DNA of 64,000 bases from Propionivibrio soli (GTDB lineage: Bacteria > Pseudomonadota > Gammaproteobacteria > Burkholderiales > Rhodocyclaceae), in NCBI RefSeq assembly GCF_025770765.1, contig NZ_JANZKY010000002.1, positions 124,001 to 188,000 of the forward strand, in the 5' to 3' direction. The notes under the pieces were generated by a model, which was given only the letters and a program-made list of their open reading frames with translations, was not told where the DNA came from and searched no databases. Positions 51,372-59,760 of this stretch are shown in pieces (position 1 is the first letter of the stretch; every line of letters starts with the position of its first letter). Both the position numbers and the translations under genes were made by a program.

Positions 51372-51447
51372 GCCGCTGTAGCTCAGTTGGTAGAGCAGCG
51401 CATTCGTAATGCGAAGGTCGCCAGTTCGACTCCGGCCAGCGGCACCA
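51372..51447 (+). tRNA. tRNA-Thr (anticodon CGT)
   Basis: A 76-base cloverleaf. Acceptor GCCGCTG pairs with CAGCGGC. The D-arm is GCTCAGTTGGTAGAGC and the anticodon loop is TTCGTAA (CGT, reads ACG). The T-loop is TTCGACT. Encoded ACCA lies at 51444-51447. The T-stem has one A-C mismatch. Closely similar to E. coli thrW in the D-arm and anticodon arm. Confidence 0.96.
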
Positions 51448-51452
51448 AACTT

Positions 51453-51491
51453 AAAAGAGATTGCAGAATCATATATTCTGCGATCTCTTTT
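51453..51491 (+). terminator. Terminator downstream of tRNA-Thr
   Basis: AAAAGAGATTGCAGAAT pairs with ATTCTGCGATCTCTTTT (17 bp, one G-T) around loop CATAT, a few bases after the tRNA. Confidence 0.88.
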
Positions 51492-51597
51492 GCTTTATTA
51501 CATTCTTCCTCTTCCGCGTCGAAAAGAACCGAGGGACAGCACGCACATCACATCATGTCCTACGGCACATAGCGGAGACGCCAGGACGCCATCAACA

Positions 51598-52902
51598 TCA
51601 ATCAAGCCTTGCCAGCTTCGACTTCGCCAGCGGTGGATTCTTGGCAAAGTACTTACGAATGCCCGAGATGATCGCTTCCGCCATCTTGTCCTGGTACGCG
51701 TCATCGTTCAGCCGCCGTTCCTCTTCTGGATTCGAGATGAAGGCGGTTTCAATAAGGATGGATGGGATATCAGGTGCTTTGAGGACCGCGAACCCAGCCT
51801 GCTCGACGCTGGCTTTGTGCAGCCGGTTGATGCCGCCGATTTCGTTTAGGACGGCTTTGCCGAGCTTGAGGCTGTCGTTGATCGTGGCGGTCTGCGAAAG
51901 GTCGAGAAGGGTCCGAGCGAGCATTGGATCTTTTACATCGAGATTCACGCCGCCGACGAGGTCCGCAGCGTTCTCCTTTTGCGCCAGATAGCGAGCGGCC
52001 GAGCTTGAAGCGCCGCTTTCGGACAAAGCAAAAACGGACGACCCGTTGGCATCGGAGCGAACAAAAGCATCAGCATGTATCGAAACAAACAGATCCGATT
52101 GAATACGCCTCGCCTTCTGAACCCGCACATGCAGGGGAACGAAGAAATCGGTGTCGCGCGTCAATACGGCGCGCATATTCGGTTCAGCATCGATCTTTGC
52201 CTTCAGCCGTTTGGCTACCGCCAGCGTCACATGCTTCTCATAACTGCCACCGCGACCCACAGCACCCGGATCCTCTCCACCGTGGCCGGGATCGAGGGTA
52301 ATGGTGACGAGACGGTCGACGATCGGCTTTCCGCTTCGAGCGCGCTCTGATTTTGTCTCCTCTCCGGGTTCGACTTTCTTGCCGTTTTCCGGGACCTCCA
52401 CCGCAAAAGCATCGCTCTTCGCCAGCAATTGCATCAGGGGATCCGGCGGCTCCAATGGGTAGACATCGAGCACTAGGCGATGACCGTATTCGCCTACAGG
52501 AGGGAGAACAAAGACTTGCGGCTTGACCTCGTTTTTTAGCTCGAGGACGAGACGCACAACGCCCGGCTTGAAACGCCCTGCTCGAACAAGCTTGATGTTC
52601 GGGTCGTCGGCGGCGACCTTGTCGGCTAGGCTTTCGAGAACTCCGTTGAATTCGACGCCTTCCAAGTCGACAACCAAACGTTCGGGGTTCTTGATCGTGA
52701 AATGAGTGAACTTGAGCGGCGCGCTATGTTCGATGGTGACTCGGGTGTAGTCGGCAGCTGGCCAGACTCTGACGGCGATCACCCCTGATGACCGATCGAT
52801 GGCGGCACGTCCGACCGGCGTGACCAGAAGCAAAAGAGACGCGCCGGCGCACTTGACTAGCTGCCGCCGCGCCTGATCCGGTTGCTCAGTTCGCCTAGGC
52901 AT
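51598..52902 (-). CDS. amiC: N-acetylmuramoyl-L-alanine amidase AmiC
   Basis: A 434-residue periplasmic zinc amidase that splits septal peptidoglycan during division. The N-terminal signal 'ARRQLVKCAGASLLLLV' has twin arginines, so Tat export is likely, as for E. coli AmiC. The AMIN domain is residues about 38-150 ('RVWPAADYTRVTIE', 'RLVVDLEGVEF'). The amidase_3 domain is residues about 200-420 with 'TLDPGHGGEDPGAVG', 'YEKHVTLAVAKRL', 'SIHADAF' and 'ILIETAFISNPEEE' (catalytic Glu). The start overlaps the end of tsaE by 46 bases. Confidence 0.95.
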   Translation of the reverse strand: MPRRTEQPDQARRQLVKCAGASLLLLVTPVGRAAIDRSSGVIAVRVWPAADYTRVTIEHSAPLKFTHFTIKNPERLVVDLEGVEFNGVLESLADKVAADDPNIKLVRAGRFKPGVVRLVLELKNEVKPQVFVLPPVGEYGHRLVLDVYPLEPPDPLMQLLAKSDAFAVEVPENGKKVEPGEETKSERARSGKPIVDRLVTITLDPGHGGEDPGAVGRGGSYEKHVTLAVAKRLKAKIDAEPNMRAVLTRDTDFFVPLHVRVQKARRIQSDLFVSIHADAFVRSDANGSSVFALSESGASSSAARYLAQKENAADLVGGVNLDVKDPMLARTLLDLSQTATINDSLKLGKAVLNEIGGINRLHKASVEQAGFAVLKAPDIPSILIETAFISNPEEERRLNDDAYQDKMAEAIISGIRKYFAKNPPLAKSKLARLD

Positions 52903-53405
52903 GCCCGCCCTTCTTGACTTCCCGCCCGAATCTCAACCAAGCGGCCGTTATTTTGACTTTCGGTATCACTACCGAAATGAAAGGTGAGCTCGAGGTCAGG
53001 CGCGGGAACATAGCCGGCGGCCTTTGCAGGCCATTCGACCAGGCAAATCGCGTTTTTTTGAAAGTACTCGCCCAAGCCGGCATCTTCAAATTCTTCAGGC
53101 TGATTGAAACGATAAAAATCAAAGTGATAGAAGTATATGCTCGAAACTACGTAAACTTCAACCAGCGTATAGGTAGGGCTTTTCACCGGGCCTTCATGAC
53201 CTAGTGCGCGCAACATCGAACGGACCAATGATGTTTTCCCGGCGCCAAGGTCCCCGTCGAGCCAAACCACCATGCCAGGGAGCAATAGCTTAGCCAGACA
53301 ACGACCGAGGGTTGCTGTCGCCGATTCATTCGGCAAGCTGACAGTAAGCGCGCCTTCGCCACGGGCCGCGCCGACCACAACGGGGCTATCATCTGAAACA
53401 TGCAT
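52857..53405 (-). CDS. tsaE: tRNA threonylcarbamoyladenosine biosynthesis protein TsaE
   Basis: A 182-residue ATPase needed with TsaB and TsaD for t6A37 in tRNA. P-loop 'LDGDLGAGKTSLVRSML', then 'VKSPTYTLVEVY' and 'YHFDFYRFNQPEEFEDAGLGEYF', 'AICLVEWP'. The first 20 or so residues are extra compared with many TsaE proteins, so a downstream start is possible. ATG 53405 has GGAG at about 10 bases. It shares a 6-base palindrome (ATGCAT) with the start of queG on the other strand. Confidence 0.92.
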   Translation of the reverse strand: MHVSDDSPVVVGAARGEGALTVSLPNESATATLGRCLAKLLLPGMVVWLDGDLGAGKTSLVRSMLRALGHEGPVKSPTYTLVEVYVVSSIYFYHFDFYRFNQPEEFEDAGLGEYFQKNAICLVEWPAKAAGYVPAPDLELTFHFGSDTESQNNGRLVEIRAGSQEGRACLGELSNRIRRGGS

Positions 53406-54518
53406 GAGAAGGACTCCGAAAGCCGAGAGCTGCGCGTCTCCGCGCCTGACGACCCCTATTGGGCGGACTTGGCAATGCGAATCAAGCGCTGGGGGCGCGA
53501 CCTCGGTTTCGCTCAGGTCGGCATCAGCACCACCGACGTTTCGGCCGCCGGACCACGATTATTGCGCTGGCTTGAACTCGACCGCCACGGGGAAATGGAT
53601 TATATGGCCAAACACGCGGCCTTACGCCTGGCCCCGACTCAACTGTTGCCAAAAACGCTTTCTGTCATATCGGCGCGCATCCCCTACTGGCCCGAAGCGG
53701 ACGATAGCGAGCGCGTACTCTCCGAACCGGAACTGGCTTACGTGAGCCGCTATGCGTTGGGACGTGATTATCACAAAGTCGTTCGTACGCGACTGCAGAA
53801 GCTGGCTGATGGGATTCGTAACGATCTGGAAAGCCAAGGGGAACGTGAAGCCTTCATCTGCCGGGCGTTCTCCGATTCAGCCCCGGTCATGGAAGTTGAA
53901 CTTGCACGTCAAGCGGGCGTTGGCTGGCGAGGAAAACACAGCTTGACGCTAACCCGCGAAGGTTCCTGGTTTTTTCTCGGTGAGCTGTACACCAACCTCC
54001 CGCTGCCGGCAGATGAGCCAGTTCAAGACCATTGCGGGACGTGCGAGCGATGCATCTCCGCCTGCCCGACACGAGCAATCGTGGCGCCATACGAGGTAGA
54101 TGCCCGCCTCTGCATCTCCTATTTGACGATCGAACTACACGGCAGCATTCCCGAGCAGCTACGCCCTCTCATCGGAAATCGCATCTACGGATGCGATGAC
54201 TGCCAGCTCTGCTGCCCCTGGAATCGGTTCGCCAAGATCGGTGATCCTGCCTTCGCCGTTCGCGAACGGCTGGACGCTACCTCCCTGGTCGAACTTTTCA
54301 TGTGGTCGGCGGATGAGTTCGAGCAGCGGCTTGCCGGCAGCCCCATCCGGCGTATCGGCCACGAACGGTGGTTACGCAACATTGCCGTCGCGCTTGGAAA
54401 CGGCCCTGCTTCGCCAACCGCCCTGGCTGCACTCCGTTCAAGAAGCGCCCACCCATCGCCTCTCGTTCGCGAACACGTGCTTTGGGCTCTATTCCGGCTG
54501 ACGAGCGATTATTCTTGA
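53400..54518 (+). CDS. queG: Epoxyqueuosine reductase
   Basis: A 372-residue cobalamin-dependent enzyme completing queuosine in tRNA. N-terminal 'GRDLGFAQVGISTTDV', 'GEMDYMAKH', 'YALGRDYHKVVRTRLQKLA', and two 4Fe-4S sites 'CGTCERCISACPTRAI' and 'CDDCQLCCPWNRF'. A C-terminal HEAT-like part (WLRNIAVALGN...VREHVLWAL) follows. ATG 53400 overlaps the tsaE start; an internal ATG at 53475 would still retain the whole domain. Confidence 0.95.
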   Translation: MHEKDSESRELRVSAPDDPYWADLAMRIKRWGRDLGFAQVGISTTDVSAAGPRLLRWLELDRHGEMDYMAKHAALRLAPTQLLPKTLSVISARIPYWPEADDSERVLSEPELAYVSRYALGRDYHKVVRTRLQKLADGIRNDLESQGEREAFICRAFSDSAPVMEVELARQAGVGWRGKHSLTLTREGSWFFLGELYTNLPLPADEPVQDHCGTCERCISACPTRAIVAPYEVDARLCISYLTIELHGSIPEQLRPLIGNRIYGCDDCQLCCPWNRFAKIGDPAFAVRERLDATSLVELFMWSADEFEQRLAGSPIRRIGHERWLRNIAVALGNGPASPTALAALRSRSAHPSPLVREHVLWALFRLTSDYS

Positions 54519-54644
54519 TTTCCTTAAGTTTTCCGATACCATTCCGTTGACATCTTGCCGGCGTTTCATCTCGGTAGCGAGCAGCTAATCCGCCGTATTC
54601 AGTGGTACGATAACCGCGACCAGTACTATGGAATGTGCAGGTCT

Positions 54645-54738
54645 CTGAAACAGGGCTAACCCGCCGAAAGACGGGGACGCAAAACCACCGGTCTACCGCT
54701 TCGACAGTCCGTTGAGGCCATGGCAGCGGGGTTACCAG
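54645..54738 (+). ncRNA. Cyclic di-GMP-I (GEMM-I) riboswitch
   Basis: The sequence matches the GEMM-I core in order. CAGGGCTAACCC is followed by a stem capped with GAAA (CCGCCGAAAGACGG). Then comes the near-invariant GGGACGCAAAACCACCGGTC, a variable arm, and the closing ATGGCAGCGGGGTTACC (54720-54736). The tetraloop and its receptor, and the CGCAAA-CC / GGTAGC-like halves, are in the expected spacing. It senses c-di-GMP. It lies about 130 bases upstream of the DUF1631 gene, with a hairpin between. Confidence 0.93.
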
Positions 54739-54774
54739 AAAGCGGGGCAATTCGTGGCTCATTTCCTCCACCGT

Positions 54775-54820
54775 AAAACAACCGACAGCGCCTCCAGCGG
54801 AGACGGCGCTCTGCGGTTTT
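54775..54820 (+). terminator. Candidate expression-platform hairpin of the riboswitch
   Basis: AAAAC...CCG.CAGCGCC pairs with GGCGCT.CTGCGG.TTTT with small bulges, around a TCC-AGC-GGA inner stem. It ends in TTTT at 54817-54820, between the aptamer (ending about 54738) and the DUF1631 ribosome-binding site (GGAG 54855-54858). It could be an intrinsic terminator under riboswitch control. The T run is short. Confidence 0.5.
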
Positions 54821-54866
54821 GCATCCCCGTATCGTGCTTCACTCGACTTGCGGCGGAGATTTCATC

Positions 54867-57152
54867 ATGAACGAATCGTCCTTGCTCGCCAGCAATCGCG
54901 TCGTCTCGCTCAACACACCAGGCCGGGCGAGAAGCCCCGGGCTCCGACTCCTCGGAGAATGCCGCGACCAACTTGTAGAAGACTTGTGTGACTGGCTGCG
55001 CAGCGTTGCCACGCCAATCGCCGAAGAGCTTTTCGTTCTCGCGGATTCAACCCGCGACCGGTTGCTGCAAACACGCTATCTCGATCTTCGAGCCGATGTT
55101 GAAAAGAACTGGCCGCATCTCGTCGAGACGTTCAGACGTGAACTGTCTGCGGAAGCCGAACGTTGCCAGAATCAGGATGCTGCGAGAGAAACCGGGCGTG
55201 ACGGCCCGTTCGAGATTCCTGATTTCGAAGGGCTGCAACTCGTCGCGGACGAGGACCTTTCCGAGCATATCGTCATCCGCGAATTCTCGGCACAGCTATC
55301 CGAATCGTGCGACGAAGAGCTTTATACGTTGAATCGACGCGTCGCTGCACTGCTTGGTGTTGATGAAATCGGCGACAACAGGAATCCGCTCGCACCGTCC
55401 ATTGTTTGCCGAGCCATTTCCGACGCTTGCGGTGCGTTCGGCGCCGACGCGGAGAGTCGGCTGATCCTGCTCCGGCGACTGGAGCGTCATCTGCATGCAT
55501 CGCTTCCGCCAGTCTATCGACGGATCAACGCTTACCTCGTCGAACGCGGGATTCTTCCTGACCTGAAGAGGACGTATCGGCGGAGCGCCGGGGAAGCGAA
55601 TGCTCCTACATCGACGCCAGCGGCTAGTTCGCAGGCAGGCTCAACGACGATGGCTCCGACGTCTTTATCAGGAGAGGGAGTCCTGGATGCGCTCCAGCGT
55701 CTTGCGCAAGCCCGCATGGCGCAGATGGCTGCCAACCCGTTATCTGCGGCGCATGTCTCCGGAACGCCCGGAACCACCCAAGCCGGCGGATTTGGTGGTG
55801 CGATCGCCATTGACCAGGCGACGGTCAACAGTCTCCTTTTGTCCTCGCTTAACGAACTGCAGCACGCTGTTCCGGCGGTCGGCGCGGGGAACGCACTCGT
55901 CAATCAAGTCCGTCAGGTTCGAGAATCCGAAAACGCACGACAAGTTGGCGCGTTGGAGGCGGTGACGATCGATATCGTTGCCATGCTCTTCGACTTCATA
56001 CTGGACGACCCACATGTTCCGGTCGCGACCAAAGCCTTGATCAGCCGTTTGCAGATTCCGGTGCTCAAGGTCGCGATGCTTGACCCCGCCTTCTTCTCCG
56101 ATCGGCAGCACCCGACTCGGCGGTTTCTGAGCAGCATTTCGGGTATATCGGTCCGCTGGGGCGACGGCGTTGATGAGACTGATCCGTTTTATCGCAAACT
56201 CGCCGACCTCGTGGAGCGGATCCAGGTTGAGTTCGAGAGTGACGTAGAGGTATTCGGACGTGCGCTTGCAGAACTGGAAGCTTTTGTCGCCGAACGCGAA
56301 AAGGAGGAAGACAAGGCCGCCCTGCCCGCTGCCAATGTGGTACTGCAGCGCGAACGCGAAGCAGCGGCAATGGAGCGTGCGCAGAGTGCCGTCCGCGCCT
56401 TCCGAGGCAGCCGTTCGTTACCGCTCGCCGTAGTCGATTTCCTCGGTAGCCACTGGACAAGAGTCTTGCAAGCCGTCGCGCTCGACGAAAACGACTCTGC
56501 TTGGAACACAGCCAATGCGGTGATGAGCGACTTGGCGTGGAGTATTGAACCCAAGAAGTCGCCTGACGACCGTTTCAAGTTGGTCAGTCTGCTGCCGAAA
56601 ATGCTCGCGGAGTTGAACAGAGGCTTGGATCGGGCCGGTGTTGAGCAGTCCGCTCGCGCCGCTTTTTTTGACGCCCTAGTGAAATTCCATTCAGCAGCAC
56701 TGAAAGGCGATCTGTCAGCAGTATCTCAGCAAGCGGCGGCAGTTCCGGCCATAGCGAGTGAAGAAACGCCGAAGCCCTCACAGGAAGGCGATCTACTGGT
56801 AACGAGTAGCGTCGGCGACGGAGTAGAGGTGAAGGAAGTCGTCCTCGTCGGCGCCAGCCCGATATGGCGCGCGGACGACCGGGAAATCTTCCGCCAAGTA
56901 GGCGACCTTTGCCGTGGCGACTGGGTGGAGTTCCGCGATGATCAGGGAGCCAGCCACCGCGAACGACTCACATGGATCAGCCCACAACGGGGAATTCTGT
57001 TGTTCAGCAATCACCGCTCGTCGAAAGCAATCTCAATTACTCCCGATGCGTTAGCGCGGCAAATTCGTGATGGAAACGCGGCCATCGTGCACGAAGAGCA
57101 AATCTTTGAGCGAGCTCTCTCCGGCGCCCTGGAATCGATGAACGCGGCGTAA
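54867..57152 (+). CDS. DUF1631 family protein
   Basis: A 761-residue protein of the uncharacterised DUF1631 family (some relatives carry the mistaken name thymidine phosphorylase). It has no signal peptide or membrane helix. The N-terminal two-thirds is helical ('RLLGECRDQLVEDLCDWLRS', 'VARALA'-like repeats, 'VEFESDVEVFGRALAELEAFVAEREKEED'). A Ser/Thr/Ala-rich linker lies at about 240-300. The last about 110 residues are beta-rich (GDWVEFRD, RERLTWISPQRGILLFSN) and end in a helix. ATG 54867 has GGAG 8 bases upstream. A c-di-GMP-I riboswitch precedes it, so expression should follow c-di-GMP levels. Function unknown. Confidence 0.88.
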   Translation: MNESSLLASNRVVSLNTPGRARSPGLRLLGECRDQLVEDLCDWLRSVATPIAEELFVLADSTRDRLLQTRYLDLRADVEKNWPHLVETFRRELSAEAERCQNQDAARETGRDGPFEIPDFEGLQLVADEDLSEHIVIREFSAQLSESCDEELYTLNRRVAALLGVDEIGDNRNPLAPSIVCRAISDACGAFGADAESRLILLRRLERHLHASLPPVYRRINAYLVERGILPDLKRTYRRSAGEANAPTSTPAASSQAGSTTMAPTSLSGEGVLDALQRLAQARMAQMAANPLSAAHVSGTPGTTQAGGFGGAIAIDQATVNSLLLSSLNELQHAVPAVGAGNALVNQVRQVRESENARQVGALEAVTIDIVAMLFDFILDDPHVPVATKALISRLQIPVLKVAMLDPAFFSDRQHPTRRFLSSISGISVRWGDGVDETDPFYRKLADLVERIQVEFESDVEVFGRALAELEAFVAEREKEEDKAALPAANVVLQREREAAAMERAQSAVRAFRGSRSLPLAVVDFLGSHWTRVLQAVALDENDSAWNTANAVMSDLAWSIEPKKSPDDRFKLVSLLPKMLAELNRGLDRAGVEQSARAAFFDALVKFHSAALKGDLSAVSQQAAAVPAIASEETPKPSQEGDLLVTSSVGDGVEVKEVVLVGASPIWRADDREIFRQVGDLCRGDWVEFRDDQGASHRERLTWISPQRGILLFSNHRSSKAISITPDALARQIRDGNAAIVHEEQIFERALSGALESMNAA

Positions 57153-57182
57153 GTCAGACAGGCAACCCTACCGAACTACAAG

Positions 57183-57216
57183 AAGACCGCCTCGGGCTTC
57201 CGTTAGGTGGTCTTTC
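57183..57216 (+). terminator. Terminator of the DUF1631 gene
   Basis: AAGACCGCCT pairs with AGGTGGTCTT (one G-T) around a 12-base loop, followed by T residues. It lies between convergent genes and may serve both. Confidence 0.8.
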
Positions 57217-57235
57217 TGCCCTCAATCCCAGGGAA

Positions 57236-58078
57236 TCAACGTTCCACCGGCCGGGACGGATCGCTACACCATTCGCTCCACGATCCGGCATAGAGCCGCG
57301 CTCCGCGGAGGCCCGCGATCTCCATCGCCAAGAGGTTATGGCAGGCTGTCACCCCCGAGCCGCACTGCATCACGGCGCGTTCCGGCGCGAACCGATCCAA
57401 AAGGCGCGAGAAGTTTTCGCGTAACTGCGCCGCCGGCCGGAAACGGCCCTCGCTGTCCAGATTGTCCCGGAAAAACCGGTTTCGCGCCCCGGGGATGTGG
57501 CCGCCCACGGGGTCGATCGTCTCATTCTCGCCGCGGAAGCGGTCCGGCCCGCGCGCATCGACGACGAGGAAATCGTCCTTGCCGATGTTTGCCTCAACCT
57601 CATCAACGCCAACGACCCATTCGGAACGCAAAGTAACCTCGAGCGATGTCGCGGAGGCCCGTGGAACTTCGACGATCAGCGGGCGGCCTTCTCGGACCCA
57701 CTGTTGAATTCCTCCGTCGAGCACCGCGACCCGATCGTGCCCGAGCCAACGCGATAACCACCACAAGCGGCCAGCCACCATAGCACCGTCATCGTCGTAC
57801 GCCACGATCTGCGTTCTGTCCGATACGCCAGCTTTCCCAAGCTTATCGGCAAGGGCGCGGGGGTCCGGCAGGGGATGACGCCCATTGTGCCCATTCATCG
57901 GCCCCGAAAGATCGCGGTCGAGGTGCATGAAGAATGCGCCCGGCAAATGGCCTTGGGCATAGACCCTCTCCCCATACCCCACATCGGAGAGTTGATGCCG
58001 GCAATCGAAGATATGCCAGTCCGGGTCGCCCTCGTGGCTGGCAACTTCCGCACACGTTACAAGCGTCGTGAAGCTCAT
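57236..58078 (-). CDS. sseA: Rhodanese-like sulfurtransferase (SseA type)
   Basis: A 280-residue tandem-rhodanese enzyme. The first (inactive) domain has 'IFDCRHQLSDVGYG' and 'GHLPGAFFMHLDRDLSG'. The second has 'VVDARGPDRFRGENETIDPVGGHIPGARN' and catalytic C239 in CGSGVTA. That loop fits 3-mercaptopyruvate sulfurtransferase rather than thiosulfate rhodanese (CRKG). The ATG at 58078 overlaps the stop of the SpoIIAA-like gene. Confidence 0.9.
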   Translation of the reverse strand: MSFTTLVTCAEVASHEGDPDWHIFDCRHQLSDVGYGERVYAQGHLPGAFFMHLDRDLSGPMNGHNGRHPLPDPRALADKLGKAGVSDRTQIVAYDDDGAMVAGRLWWLSRWLGHDRVAVLDGGIQQWVREGRPLIVEVPRASATSLEVTLRSEWVVGVDEVEANIGKDDFLVVDARGPDRFRGENETIDPVGGHIPGARNRFFRDNLDSEGRFRPAAQLRENFSRLLDRFAPERAVMQCGSGVTACHNLLAMEIAGLRGARLYAGSWSEWCSDPSRPVER

Positions 58079-58434
58079 GCGGCTTCGCTTTCGCCGTCCA
58101 GCCACGTGCATGCTTCGGCCTCATCCTCGAACACTCGCATTTCCGCCTTGACAAAAATCCGTGGAAGCCAAGCACTCCAGGCCACCCACTGACTATGCGT
58201 CAAAACGGCAATGCGATTGAAATCGTTGGGGTGCGCACGGGCAAAGACGATGTCTTCCCACGCAACGTCGAGCGTGAAATCCGCCATCTCGCGCAAATCG
58301 AAGATCAGGTCGACCGGCCCTTCAAAGCGGACCTTGTAGTTAACCATGTCTTCGAATTCCTTGTAGTCAGCCAGAGTGAACTCGCCATAGACGTTCACTT
58401 CGACGCGTCCGGGCTTGTGTTGAATGACGATCAT
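58075..58434 (-). CDS. SpoIIAA-like (STAS-related) protein
   Basis: A 119-residue protein of the SpoIIAA-like/DUF3478 type: 'RVEVNVYGEFTLADYKEFEDMV', 'VDLIFDLREMADFTLDVAWED', 'FNRIAVLTHSQWVAWSAWL', 'VKAEMRVFEDEAEACTWL'. Its biochemical role is unknown; related folds bind lipids or act as anti-anti-sigma-like modules. ATG 58434 has GAGGAGA upstream. It is between the EamA transporter gene and sseA, overlapping the latter by 4 bases. Confidence 0.88.
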   Translation of the reverse strand: MIVIQHKPGRVEVNVYGEFTLADYKEFEDMVNYKVRFEGPVDLIFDLREMADFTLDVAWEDIVFARAHPNDFNRIAVLTHSQWVAWSAWLPRIFVKAEMRVFEDEAEACTWLDGESEAA

Positions 58435-58466
58435 TTTTGTCTCCTCTGGTGTTGGAGCCTCGGGGC

Positions 58467-59321
58467 TCAGTCCTGTTCGGCCGGGTTCGCGCGCGAAAAC
58501 CAGGTGGCTACGAGGCCACTCGCGACAATAAGGGCGACGGCCGCCCAAGTAGCGGCTGACAGCGTGTCCTGCCAAAACAGCATACCGAAAAGGCTCGCAA
58601 AAATCACGGTTGAGTAAGCGAGACTTGCCGAAACCAGGACATTCCCCCGTTTGTAAGCGCGAGTCATGGCCAGCTGGCCAGCTGTGCCGAAAAATGCAAC
58701 ACCAAGCAGCAACAGGCCACCGCGACCGTCGATCGGATGCAGGTTTGAGAAGGCCATCCATGTCCCGCTGCAGACTGTCGACAACAGCGCAAAATAGAAG
58801 ACTGTGCGTTCCTCTACTTCTCCGCGCTCGCCAAGTTCTTTGACATTGTAATAAGCCAGTCCCGCGAGGACTCCGCTCGCAAGGCCAACGACCCCACCGA
58901 TAACCTGGTCGCCATGAAATGTTGGCCGCAAGGCCAACACGACGCCCAAGAATCCCAGAACGAGCGAACCGATCATCGGCCCCTTCAGATTCATTTTCCC
59001 GAACAAGGCCAGGAAAAGCGCCAGGAACAGAGGCGATGTGTAGTTCAGCGTCGCAGCAAGAGCAAGCGGCAACATCGACACGGAATAGAAATAGCACAGT
59101 AACGATACGAAGCCCGCCGCGCTACGGACAAGCTGGAACCTCCAATGCGGTGTCGGAACCCGAACGTTTCGTGTCCGCATCAATCCGAGTACGATCAGGA
59201 CGGAAACTAGGCTGCGATAAAAGACGATTTCGGGTGCTGAAAACATGGCCGAAGCGAGCTTCACGAACACGCCCATCAAGGCGAAAGAGAAGCTCGCCGC
59301 GATCATCCAAAGCGACTGCAT
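58467..59321 (-). CDS. EamA/DMT family transporter
   Basis: A 284-residue protein with ten hydrophobic helices and two EamA repeats ('ALMGVFVKLASAMFSAPEIVFYRSLVS', 'TLNYTSPLFLALFLALF', second half 'LAYYNVKELGERGE', 'ATVIFASLFGMLFW'). Members export metabolites or amino acids; the substrate here is unknown. First gene of the minus-strand set with the SpoIIAA-like protein and sseA. Confidence 0.9.
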   Translation of the reverse strand: MQSLWMIAASFSFALMGVFVKLASAMFSAPEIVFYRSLVSVLIVLGLMRTRNVRVPTPHWRFQLVRSAAGFVSLLCYFYSVSMLPLALAATLNYTSPLFLALFLALFGKMNLKGPMIGSLVLGFLGVVLALRPTFHGDQVIGGVVGLASGVLAGLAYYNVKELGERGEVEERTVFYFALLSTVCSGTWMAFSNLHPIDGRGGLLLLGVAFFGTAGQLAMTRAYKRGNVLVSASLAYSTVIFASLFGMLFWQDTLSAATWAAVALIVASGLVATWFSRANPAEQD

Positions 59322-59472
59322 GGGATTTTTTCGAGAATTGGAGTAACGAACAGCGCGAAGCCGAGGCGCCGCGAGCTAGCCAAGTATTGCGCGACACAGG
59401 CATTCTAGTTCCTTTCAATTGACCGAGCGCTGCCGTTGAGCTATTTTTCATCGTTTGATCAAAGTATTGTTC

Positions 59473-59760
59473 ATGGATCGAAATCAATCCGTACCACCTT
59501 CCGCTGACGAACTGCCTACGCCCGAGGGGAATGCCGCGAACGCGATGAAGTTTGAGACGGCGGTTGTGGAACTCGAGCAGATCGTCCAGAAAATGGAAAG
59601 CGGTCAGTTGTCACTTGAAGAATCGATCGCCGCCTACAAGCGCGGCAGTGAATTGCTGCAGCATTGCCAGAGACAATTGAGCGATGCGGAGCGGCAGATT
59701 CAGATACTGGAAAACGGCACCCTGCGGGATTTCGATACGGCGCTGGGAGACGGCCAGTGA
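59473..59760 (+). CDS. xseB: Exodeoxyribonuclease VII small subunit
   Basis: A 95-residue small subunit of ExoVII (degrades ssDNA). The helical pair 'FETAVVELEQIVQKMESGQLSLEESIAAYKRGSELLQHCQRQL' is the family hallmark, then 'AERQIQILENG'. The start at ATG 59473 is not preceded by a strong ribosome-binding site. Its TGA overlaps the GTG of ispA. The large subunit xseA is not in the window. Confidence 0.93.
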   Translation: MDRNQSVPPSADELPTPEGNAANAMKFETAVVELEQIVQKMESGQLSLEESIAAYKRGSELLQHCQRQLSDAERQIQILENGTLRDFDTALGDGQ

